From assembly GCA_052143655.1 (NCBI GenBank), contig JBKQSL010000112.1, positions 1 through 26,588 on the forward strand: a DNA stretch of 26,588 nt. Reading direction: 5' to 3'. The position numbers and the translations under genes were made by a program. This stretch comes from CAVSUR01 sp052143655 (GTDB taxonomy: Bacteria; Actinomycetota; Actinomycetes; Streptosporangiales; Streptosporangiaceae). Below the pieces are notes generated by a model. The model saw only the letters and a list, made by a program, of their open reading frames with translations. It made no database searches and was not told where the DNA came from. Positions 15,484-21,976 of this stretch are shown one piece after another; position 1 is the stretch's first letter, and every line of letters starts with the position of its first letter.

Positions 15484-16445
15484 GCCGCCTTCTCCTTCGC
15501 GACCTTCCAGCAGGCCACCTGGTGCCCGGCGGCGACCTCCTGGAACGGCGGCTCCTGCGCGCACTGCTCGAAGGCGAACGGGCAGCGGTCCCGGAACCGG
15601 CAGCCCGACGGCGGGTTCGACAGCGGCGGGGGCCGGCCCGGGATGCCAGTGAGCGCGGTCTGGTCGTGGCGCATCCCGACCTCGGGCAGCGAGGCGAGCA
15701 GGGCCTGGGTATAAGGGTGCAGCGGCGCGTCGATGATCGTGGCGGCGTCGGCTTTCTCGGCCAGCCGCCCGGCGTACATGATCATGATGCTGTCGGCGAT
15801 CTGCGCCAGGATCGACAGGTCATGCGTGATCGCGATCAGGCTCTTGACGAAGCCGCGGTCGCGGAACTCCAGCATCATCTCGCCGACAGCGCGCTGAGTG
15901 GATACGTCCAGCGCCGACGTCACCTCGTCGGCGATCAGCAGCGACGGGTCGAGCAGCGTGGACAGCACCAGCGTGACCCGCTGGCGCATGCCGCCGGACA
16001 GCTCGAACGGGTACCGGTCGAGCACCTCCTCGCCCAGCCCGACCAGCTGCAGCCGCCGCAGCAGCTCGGTCTCGGCCTGGCTGAACTTGACCCCGTGACA
16101 GCGCAGCATGTCAGCGATAAGCCGCCGGATCTTGCGGGTCGGGTGCAGCGCGCTCATCGCGTACTGCGGCACCAGCGAGACCTTCGCCATCCGCAGCGGG
16201 CGCATCGCCTTGTTGTCGGCGATCGGCAGCTCGGCTCCGTCGACCACCACCCGGCCGCCCAGGTGCTTCATCCGGAGGTCGAGATAGATCAGGCTGTTGC
16301 CGAGCGTGGACTTGCCGCAGCCGGACTCCCCGGCCAGGCCCATGATCTCGCCGTCGCCGACGGTGAAGCTGACGCTGTCAACCGGGCACACGTCGCCCGC
16401 CCGCGTCCGGTAGGCGACCCGGAGGTTCTCGACGCTAACGCTCAT
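15480..16445 (-). CDS. Oligopeptide-family ABC transporter ATPase (first, DppD/OppD-like)
   Basis: The product is 321 aa from the ATG at 16445 (ATGA overlap with the upstream permease stop; GGGAG immediately upstream). Walker A GESGCGKST is at 39-47, signature LSGGMRQR at 149-156, Walker B LLIADE at 169-174, followed by VTSALD. The C-terminal oligopeptide extension with PSGCRFRDRCPFAFEQC and a final Cys (HQVACWKV) is present; in this family those Cys ligate an Fe-S cluster. The extension marks it as family-5 (peptide/opine/nickel and some oligosaccharide) transport rather than a MsmK-type sugar ATPase. Confidence 0.93.
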   Translation of the reverse strand: MSVSVENLRVAYRTRAGDVCPVDSVSFTVGDGEIMGLAGESGCGKSTLGNSLIYLDLRMKHLGGRVVVDGAELPIADNKAMRPLRMAKVSLVPQYAMSALHPTRKIRRLIADMLRCHGVKFSQAETELLRRLQLVGLGEEVLDRYPFELSGGMRQRVTLVLSTLLDPSLLIADEVTSALDVSTQRAVGEMMLEFRDRGFVKSLIAITHDLSILAQIADSIMIMYAGRLAEKADAATIIDAPLHPYTQALLASLPEVGMRHDQTALTGIPGRPPPLSNPPSGCRFRDRCPFAFEQCAQEPPFQEVAAGHQVACWKVAKEKAA

Positions 16446-17383
16446 TGCTCCCTCAGCTTCGGGTTGAACACCTCGTCCAGGCCCACGTTGGCGATCAGCA
16501 GCGCCACGACCATCCCGGTCAGCACCAGGCCCGGCGGCACGAACCACCACCAGATGTGCAGTTCAAGAGCGCTCCACAGCATGGACTGGTTCATCATCGT
16601 GCCCAGCGAGATGCTGCTGGTCGGCCCGAGGCCGAGGAAGTCGAAGCTGGCCGCCAGCAGCATGGAGCTGCCGAACAGCAGCACGACGACCAGGAACAGG
16701 TATGACGCCATGTTCGGCGCGATGTCCCTGATCACGATGCTGACGGAGCGCTTGCCGGACAGCCGGGCCAGGTCGACGAACTCGCGGGTGCGCAGCGTGA
16801 AGGTCTGCGCGCGCACCGCCCGGGCCACCCACGGCCAGGTGGTGAGGCCGATGAACACGCCCTCGAACAGGATGCCGCGGGTCTTCAGGTAGGCGCCGAT
16901 GACGATGAGCAGCACCAGCGAGGGAATCATCACCATGATGTTGGTGACCATCTGCAGTATCTCGTCGAGCAGGCCGCCCCGGTACCCGGCGGTGAAGCCC
17001 AGCGCCATGCCGACCACCGAGGCGCACAGCGCGCCGAGCGCGCCCACCAGGTAGCTGGTCCGCAGCCCGTACACCAGCTGCGCGAACACGTCGTGGCCGA
17101 AGTAGTCGGTGCCGAGCCAGTGCTGGCCGCCCGGCGGCAGGTGCGGCAGGAAGTAGGCCGTCGTCGAGTACGGCGCGATGATCGGCCCGGCGATGGCCGC
17201 CAGCACGAACAGCAGCTCCAGGCTGAGGCCGAACACGAGCTTCCTGTTATGCACCGCGTAGTGCAGGAACTCGCCGCGGCGCCGGGCCGCGACGGGCGCG
17301 GCCAGGCCGGGCGGGACGGCCGCGAGCGTGGCTGGCGCGCCGGCGGCGACGGCCGCCGGCGCTTCGAGCATCGGCTCGCTCAC
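16442..17383 (-). CDS. Oligopeptide-family ABC permease (DppC/OppC-like)
   Basis: The product is 313 aa from the GTG at 17383, which overlaps the first permease stop (GTGA) and has GGAGG 7 bases upstream. After an Ala/Pro-rich cytoplasmic N-terminus come about six membrane helices; the first is near LVFGLSLELLFVLAAIAGPI. LGTDYFGHDVFAQLVYGLRTS is the typical OppC N-signature, and the EAA-like coupling loop is ARLSGKRSVSIVIRDIAPN. A longer reading to 17836 is a shadow of the first permease and was not used. Confidence 0.93.
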   Translation of the reverse strand: MSEPMLEAPAAVAAGAPATLAAVPPGLAAPVAARRRGEFLHYAVHNRKLVFGLSLELLFVLAAIAGPIIAPYSTTAYFLPHLPPGGQHWLGTDYFGHDVFAQLVYGLRTSYLVGALGALCASVVGMALGFTAGYRGGLLDEILQMVTNIMVMIPSLVLLIVIGAYLKTRGILFEGVFIGLTTWPWVARAVRAQTFTLRTREFVDLARLSGKRSVSIVIRDIAPNMASYLFLVVVLLFGSSMLLAASFDFLGLGPTSSISLGTMMNQSMLWSALELHIWWWFVPPGLVLTGMVVALLIANVGLDEVFNPKLREQ

Positions 17384-18372
17384 CCGGCACCTCCCTGCAT
17401 GCTGAGCCGGGTCCGCGGATCCACGACCAGGTAGATGATGTCGATGACGAAGTTGGCGATGAGCACGCCGACGACGATGAAGATGAAGATCCCCTGCAGC
17501 AGGAAGAAGTCCTCGTCGACGATCGCGTTGTAGATCAGCAGCCCGAGGCCGGGATAGTGGAATGCGATCTCGGCCACGATGTTGCCGCCGATGACGACCC
17601 CGAGGGCCAGCGCCAGGCCGGACAGCTGCGGCAGCGACGCGCTGCGGTAGGCGTACCGGCGGATCACCCGCTCGGTGCCGCCGAGCGCCCGCATGTACCG
17701 GGACGAGTCGTTCTCCAGCTCGTAGATCACCAGGTTCCGCATGCCGATCGCCCAGCCGCCGAAGCTGACCAGGAACACGGTCAGGAACGGCAGGAACCAG
17801 TGGTAGAGCAGGCTGACGAAGAACGTCCAGGACCACGAGGGCAGCAGGCTCTCGTCGTAGCCGCCGGAGATCGGGAACAGGTGCCAGACCGCGCCGAACA
17901 GGAACGGCATGGCCAGGGCCAGCCAGGGATACGGGGTGGCCTGGAACAGGTAGCCCAGCGGCAGCACGGTGTTGTCCAGCGCCTTGCGCCGTGCGGCCAT
18001 CGCGCCGAACCGGTTCCCGGCGATGTAGGACAGGGTGATCGCCGGCACCAGCAGCGCCAGCGTGTAGGGGACGGCGCCCCAGATGAGCGTGGTCACCCGG
18101 GCCGGGAAGTCGTAGATGCTGACTCCCAGGTTGCCGTGCACCAGGCCGTCCCAGAAGTGCAGGTACTGGTCCCAGAGCGGCAGGTTGGTGCCGAAGGCCT
18201 GCGACATGGTCTTGTACAGGGCGCTGTAGCCGCTCGGCTCGACCTGGAACTTGGACAGGTACAGCTGGACCGGGTCACCGGGCATCAGGTGCGGGATGGC
18301 CCAGGTGATGGTGGCGCCGACGAAGAACGTCAGCGCGTACGTGATGATCTTCCGGGTGAAATAACGCCGCAC
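17380..18372 (-). CDS. Oligopeptide-family ABC permease (DppB/OppB-like)
   Basis: The product is 330 aa from the GTG at 18372, with GAGGAG 7 bases upstream. It starts VRRYFTRKIITYALTFFVGA with the first membrane helix, then the periplasmic loop with MPGDPVQLYLSKF, then five more helices. The coupling loop is RALGGTERVIRRYAYRSASL, followed by GGNIVAEIAFHYPGLGLLIYNAI, the conserved end region of this family. Upstream frame to 18576 is not needed. It lies 125 bp after the binding-protein stop, and that gap holds a strong hairpin. Confidence 0.93.
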   Translation of the reverse strand: MRRYFTRKIITYALTFFVGATITWAIPHLMPGDPVQLYLSKFQVEPSGYSALYKTMSQAFGTNLPLWDQYLHFWDGLVHGNLGVSIYDFPARVTTLIWGAVPYTLALLVPAITLSYIAGNRFGAMAARRKALDNTVLPLGYLFQATPYPWLALAMPFLFGAVWHLFPISGGYDESLLPSWSWTFFVSLLYHWFLPFLTVFLVSFGGWAIGMRNLVIYELENDSSRYMRALGGTERVIRRYAYRSASLPQLSGLALALGVVIGGNIVAEIAFHYPGLGLLIYNAIVDEDFFLLQGIFIFIVVGVLIANFVIDIIYLVVDPRTRLSMQGGAG

Positions 18373-18396
18373 AGCGGGGCTCCTCGCGCTGATTGC

Positions 18397-18466
18397 CGCA
18401 CGGACCTGCGGCCCGCCGGGTTCCCGCTGGAGTGCGAAGCGGGGGGCAGCGGGCCGCAGGCGTGCG
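18397..18466 (-). promoter_or_regulatory. Strong hairpin between the binding-protein and permease genes
   Basis: A perfect 12-bp inverted repeat (CCTGCGGCCCGC at 18405-18416 and its complement at 18449-18460) is extended by five more pairs (18397-18401 with 18462-18466) after a small internal loop, with a 32-base loop at the top. It sits in the 125-bp gap after the binding-protein stop. In many ABC operons such a stem-loop protects the 5' message and reduces expression of downstream genes, giving more binding protein than permease. That role is inferred here. Confidence 0.65.
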
Positions 18467-18497
18467 GGACGTACCTGACCGAGAGCGTGCCCGGTGA

Positions 18498-20279
18498 TTA
18501 TGACTTCGGCTGCGGAGCCGGCTTGAGGTTGGCCAGCGCGTACACCGTCGTCATGGCCCCGAGGTAACCTCCCCACATCACGGGCGTGTTCTCGTTGCTG
18601 GTGCCGTTGGCGGCGTAGTCCGCCCAGTACTTGGAGTTGCCCTGGAACCAGGCGCCGTTGTACCAGACCGGGATCTCCGGCAGCTGCTGCAGGAAGCTCG
18701 TCTGCAGCTGCGAGTAGATCGAGTTCAGCTTGGCGGTGTCGGTGACCGGGGTGCTGCCTGCTTCCTGGACCAGCTTCCAGTCAGCCGGTGAGCTGAAGCG
18801 CTCCCAGTTCAGCTGGGCCGTCTGCTGCTTCTCGATCGGCAGCGCGTAGACCCGCTGGAAGTAGCTCCACGGCGTCGAGTCGAGCTGGGCGTTGTTGTCC
18901 AGCGCCAGGTCGTAGTTGCCGCTCGTCAGGTCGGACGTGCGGGCGGCGTACTGCGGGAAGGTGGGCGTGCACTTGATGCCCACCGCGTTGAGCTCCTGCG
19001 AGATGACCTGGATGCCGGCCATCCAGTCGGTCCACCCGTCGGGCACCTCCAGGGTGATGTTCTGGCCCTTGTACCCTGACTTGGACAGGTACTGCTTGGC
19101 CAGCGCCGGGTCGTACTTGAACCCGTACTTGCTGACCGCGCCCTGGTTGATGTACGAGGACAGGTTGGGCAGCAGGCCCGTCGGGTTGGCCGGCCGGGTA
19201 ATGCCGCCGTAGACCGAGCTCACGACCTGCTGCGGGTTGATCGCGTACGCCAGCGCCTTGCGGAAGTTGACGTTGCTCATCGGCGCCTTGGTGGTGTTCG
19301 GCTCCAGCCAGACCGTGTTGGCCGACAGCATGTACGGCTTGCCGGCGTAGTAGGTCTTGAAGCCGTAGCCGGCGTTCCCGTTGAGGCCGCTGACCAGCTG
19401 GTTGATGCCGGGCAGGAAGTTGTTGCTCCAGTCGACCTGGCCCGCGGTCAGCGCGGACAGCTCGACGTTGTTCGAGCTGTTGACCACGTCGACCAGGTAC
19501 TTGAACTTGAACGACAGGTTCAGCTGCTTGATGGCCCACCAGCTCGGGTTGTCCTGGTAGGCGACCTCGGTGGCGTTGTAGGTGTCCAGCGTCATCGGCC
19601 CGGTGCCCACGGGGTTCTTGTTCGCGCCGGTAATCTGCGCCGACGGGGACAGCTTGGACCAGATGTGCTCGGGCACCACCGGGGCCTTCCACAGGTAGTC
19701 CTGCCAGGCCGAGTACGCGGGCGTGCTGGAGAACGTGACCGTCACGGTGTTGCCGCTCGCGGTCGCGCTCTTCACGGTCGCCACGTTGGAGCTGTACGGG
19801 TCGGACTTGTTCGTGCGCGCCAGGTTGACCGAGTAGGCGACGTCAGCGCCGGTCAGCGCCGTTCCGTCGGACCACTTCACGCCGCCCCGCAGCTGGATGG
19901 TGTACACGTCGCCCTTCCAGGTGCCGCTGGTCGCGAGCCACGGGTCGTACTTGTTGTGGATCGGGTCATACAGGAACAGCGGCTCGTAGACCAACCCCTG
20001 CGTGCCCGTGGCGAAGTTGCCCAGGTTGAAGGGATTCCAGTTGGATGGCGGCGCGTAGGCGGTGCCGCTGGTGTACAGCGTCTCGGTCCGCGGGAACCCG
20101 GTCAGCGTGGCCGTCGATGACGACGACGAAGCCGATCCCTTGGCCGATGAGCTGCCGGTGCTGCTGCTGCAGGCGCTGGCCATGCCTGCCAGCAGGGCGG
20201 TCGCTGCCACAGCGCTAGCTGCGCGGATGGCACCGGTCCTCACCCTGTTCGTGCCCGCCAGTCTTGTCTTACCAATCAC
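18498..20279 (-). CDS. Family-5 extracellular solute-binding lipoprotein of the ABC operon
   Basis: The product is 593 aa. A basic N-terminus, hydrophobic core and lipobox ending at Cys37 (AGMASAC) show a membrane-anchored lipoprotein; a Ser-rich linker follows. Then comes the family-5 binding-protein fold: YEPLFLYDP, the WSDGTALTGADVAYSV motif (typical K/W-S-D-G-x-P/A-L-T-A-x-D-V), GTGPMTL, and NVNFRKALAYAINPQQVV. The family binds peptides but also cello-, manno- and other oligosaccharides in several bacteria. The GTG start at 20279 has a full GAGGAGGT site at about 10 bases. First gene of the operon; the 16-bp operator lies 314 bp upstream. Next to two hydrolases under the same operator, an oligosaccharide ligand is more likely than a peptide. 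Confidence 0.93.
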   Translation of the reverse strand: MIGKTRLAGTNRVRTGAIRAASAVAATALLAGMASACSSSTGSSSAKGSASSSSSTATLTGFPRTETLYTSGTAYAPPSNWNPFNLGNFATGTQGLVYEPLFLYDPIHNKYDPWLATSGTWKGDVYTIQLRGGVKWSDGTALTGADVAYSVNLARTNKSDPYSSNVATVKSATASGNTVTVTFSSTPAYSAWQDYLWKAPVVPEHIWSKLSPSAQITGANKNPVGTGPMTLDTYNATEVAYQDNPSWWAIKQLNLSFKFKYLVDVVNSSNNVELSALTAGQVDWSNNFLPGINQLVSGLNGNAGYGFKTYYAGKPYMLSANTVWLEPNTTKAPMSNVNFRKALAYAINPQQVVSSVYGGITRPANPTGLLPNLSSYINQGAVSKYGFKYDPALAKQYLSKSGYKGQNITLEVPDGWTDWMAGIQVISQELNAVGIKCTPTFPQYAARTSDLTSGNYDLALDNNAQLDSTPWSYFQRVYALPIEKQQTAQLNWERFSSPADWKLVQEAGSTPVTDTAKLNSIYSQLQTSFLQQLPEIPVWYNGAWFQGNSKYWADYAANGTSNENTPVMWGGYLGAMTTVYALANLKPAPQPKS

Positions 20280-20657
20280 CGCGCCTTACCTCCTCTATCG
20301 CAAGGCCTCCGATATTTCGCGGCGCAGCCGCGCCGCTGGGGCTCGCCGGGGGCAGCAGGCCAGGGCGCGGCGCCGCAGCTGCTGCTTGTCGGGGGGAAGC
20401 CGGCACCGTGCCGCCGGGCCATTTGCCATACCGCCGGCCGGCCATAGGCCCACCGGTTACTGTCATCCAGTCCGGGTCTTGTCCAGCCATTGACCACCGC
20501 CTGTCGGGCGAATTCCTGGTCCTCGGGATCGGGCAGTGCCGGGCGGTCAGGGAAGTAACCCGGAACGCGACGACCTGCCGCCCTGAATCTCAACTATACC
20601 GGTTAAGTGTGGCGCGTCGGAAGTGCCTGGTAAAGGGGCCAGGATGTATCGGTAAGG
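20280..20657. other. Intergenic leader of the ABC operon (no gene)
   Basis: The 378 bp between the second lacI stop and the binding-protein start hold no convincing gene. They contain the ribosome site at 20288-20296, a hairpin of 7 bp with a 4-base loop at 20319-20336 (GCGGCGC and its complement) in the 5' leader, and the 16-bp operator with an embedded -10-like TATAGT. If transcription starts near 20586 the leader is about 305 bases, long enough for regulation by RNA structure, but I recognise no known riboswitch. Confidence 0.5.
20593..20608 (-). promoter_or_regulatory. LacI-type operator, site 2 (before the ABC operon), with embedded -10
   Basis: The plus strand reads ACTATACCGGTTAAGT, identical to the site at 12764. 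In the direction of the ABC operon it reads ACTTAACCGGTATAGT, whose last six bases TATAGT make a good -10 element. No clear -35 lies 17-18 bases upstream, so a weak or activator-free promoter is inferred. Confidence 0.7.
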
Positions 20658-21698
20658 TTACGATAAGGTTTCGGGACGGTCGCGGGCGGCCGTGGCGGGG
20701 CCGGTCGTGCCGCGCACGGTGAGCACCGGCGGCTGCTCCGGCAGGTTGCCCACTCGCGCGCCGTCGGCGAGCCGGACCAGGCTGCGCCCGGCGGCGGCGC
20801 CGGCCCCGGCGGTATCCCTGGTCAGCGCGGTGACCGGCGGATGCACCAGCTCGCACAGCGCCGAGTCGTCCCACGCCACCACGGACAGCTCAGCCGGCAC
20901 GGCCACGCCCAGCTGCCGGGCAGCCGTCAGGCCGGAGACGGCCATCAGGTCGTTGTCGTAGCAGATGGCGGTCGGCGGCCGGGCGCCGCGCAGCAGCCGA
21001 CGGGTCGCCCGCGCGCCCTGCTCGGCGGTGTAGTCGCACTCGACGAACTGCGCCGTCAGGCCCATCTCCCGGGCGACCCGGGCGAACGCGGCCGTGCGCA
21101 GCCTGGTGTGCCAGTAGCGGGAGATGCCGCTGACCCGCGCCAGCCGCCGGTGCCCCAGCCCGGCCAGGTACTGCGTCACCGTGCGGGTGTCGGCCAGGTC
21201 GTCCTGCCAGACCGCAGGCAGCGAGCCGGACCCGCGCGGGCTGCCGAACACGATCGTGGGCATCGCGAGCTCGCGCAGCGCGCGTATCCGCCGGTCCCGG
21301 ACCTGGATGTCGACCAGGAAGACGCCGTCCACCCGGCGCTGCGCCGACCATGTCCGGTACAGCTCGATCTCGGCCGCCTGATCTTCGGCCATCGTGAACA
21401 GCAGCGCGATATGGTCGCGGGACAGTTCCGCCTGGATCCCGGAGATGAGCTGCATGAAGAAGGGCTCGATCCCGAGCAGGTGCGCGGGCCGGTCGATGAC
21501 CAGGCCGAACGCCCCGGCGCGCCCGTCAGACAGGGCGCGCGCGGCGCTGCTCGGCTCGTATCCGAGCTCACGGGCGATGGCCAGGATCCGTCGCCTGGTA
21601 CCCGCCGACACGCCGGGCTGACCGTTGAGCGCGAACGACACGGCCGCCTTGGTCACGCCGGCCCGGCGGGCGATGTCAGCGATGGTGGGACGCTTGAT
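20658..21698 (-). CDS. LacI-family transcriptional regulator (copy 2), apparent ATC start
   Basis: About 346 aa if started at the ATC at 21698. The helix-turn-helix is IKRPTIADIARRAG then VTKAAVSFALNGQPGVS, followed by the PBP-like sensor domain (IDRPAHLLGIEPFFMQLISG, RRVDGVFLVDIQV, CYDNDLMAVSGL, SVVAWDDSALCELVHPPVTA). The frame is closed by TAG at 21726-21728 and contains no ATG, GTG, TTG or CTG before the GTG at 21656, which is inside the helix-turn-helix. GGGAGG at 21704-21709 lies 5 bases before the ATC, exactly where relatives have the Met before KRPT. Starting at 21656 would lose the first helix and likely DNA binding. Options are a real ATC start, a sequencing error for ATG, or a damaged gene. 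It is divergent from the hydrolase gene at 21977 and is the close paralogue of the gene at 11468. Confidence 0.9.
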   Translation of the reverse strand: MKRPTIADIARRAGVTKAAVSFALNGQPGVSAGTRRRILAIARELGYEPSSAARALSDGRAGAFGLVIDRPAHLLGIEPFFMQLISGIQAELSRDHIALLFTMAEDQAAEIELYRTWSAQRRVDGVFLVDIQVRDRRIRALRELAMPTIVFGSPRGSGSLPAVWQDDLADTRTVTQYLAGLGHRRLARVSGISRYWHTRLRTAAFARVAREMGLTAQFVECDYTAEQGARATRRLLRGARPPTAICYDNDLMAVSGLTAARQLGVAVPAELSVVAWDDSALCELVHPPVTALTRDTAGAGAAAGRSLVRLADGARVGNLPEQPPVLTVRGTTGPATAARDRPETLS

Positions 21699-21787
21699 GC
21701 TGGCCTCCCGTTGCGCTCCGGCCGGCTACAGCACGCCGCCGCCAGGCAGCCCGGCGCGCGCAATTTCCGCGCTGAGCCGGCCTGCCT

Positions 21788-21884
21788 TTAACCGGGCCGT
21801 CATTAGTCAGGCCCTCATTATCCGGCCCGGCCGGGCGCGGCCGGGCCAACCCGGCCGGCGCTTAACCGGGCGGTACTTAACCGC
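21788..21884. promoter_or_regulatory. Extra half-sites of the operator between lacI copy 2 and the hydrolase
   Basis: TTAACCGG occurs at 21788-21795 and 21862-21869, and TTAACCGC at 21877-21884, before the full operator half at 21892. The last three start 15 bp apart. The first lies just downstream of a -10-like GATAAT on the minus strand (21817-21822) in front of lacI copy 2, so it could serve autoregulation. TTAA is rare elsewhere in this GC-rich window. Confidence 0.5.
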
Positions 21885-21905
21885 AGCAGACTTAACCGGT
21901 ATAGT
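21877..21905 (+). promoter_or_regulatory. Predicted promoter of the second hydrolase gene
   Basis: TTAACC at 21877-21882 and TATAGT at 21900-21905 are separated by 17 bases. The -10 is the last six bases of the operator, and the -35-like element is one of the TTAACC half-sites. The start point would be near 21912, giving a 65-base leader. Confidence 0.5.
21890..21905 (+). promoter_or_regulatory. LacI-type operator, site 3 (before the second hydrolase)
   Basis: ACTTAACCGGTATAGT is the exact reverse complement of the sites at 12764 and 20593. It lies 72 bp before the hydrolase ATG and about 190 bp from the start of the divergent lacI copy 2. Confidence 0.75.
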
Positions 21906-21976
21906 ACGGGAGTTCACGCTGCCCGCCTAGGGCCCGCTGCCCGGCGGCGGCGCACGGCCAGGAAGGAGCCTGCCGC

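Noticed and set aside
11468..21698. The two lacI genes as ends of a composite transposon or long inverted duplication
   Set aside because: They lie in opposite orientation, but similarity is limited to the coding sequence and is clearly diverged; no transposase, inverted terminal repeat or target duplication is seen.
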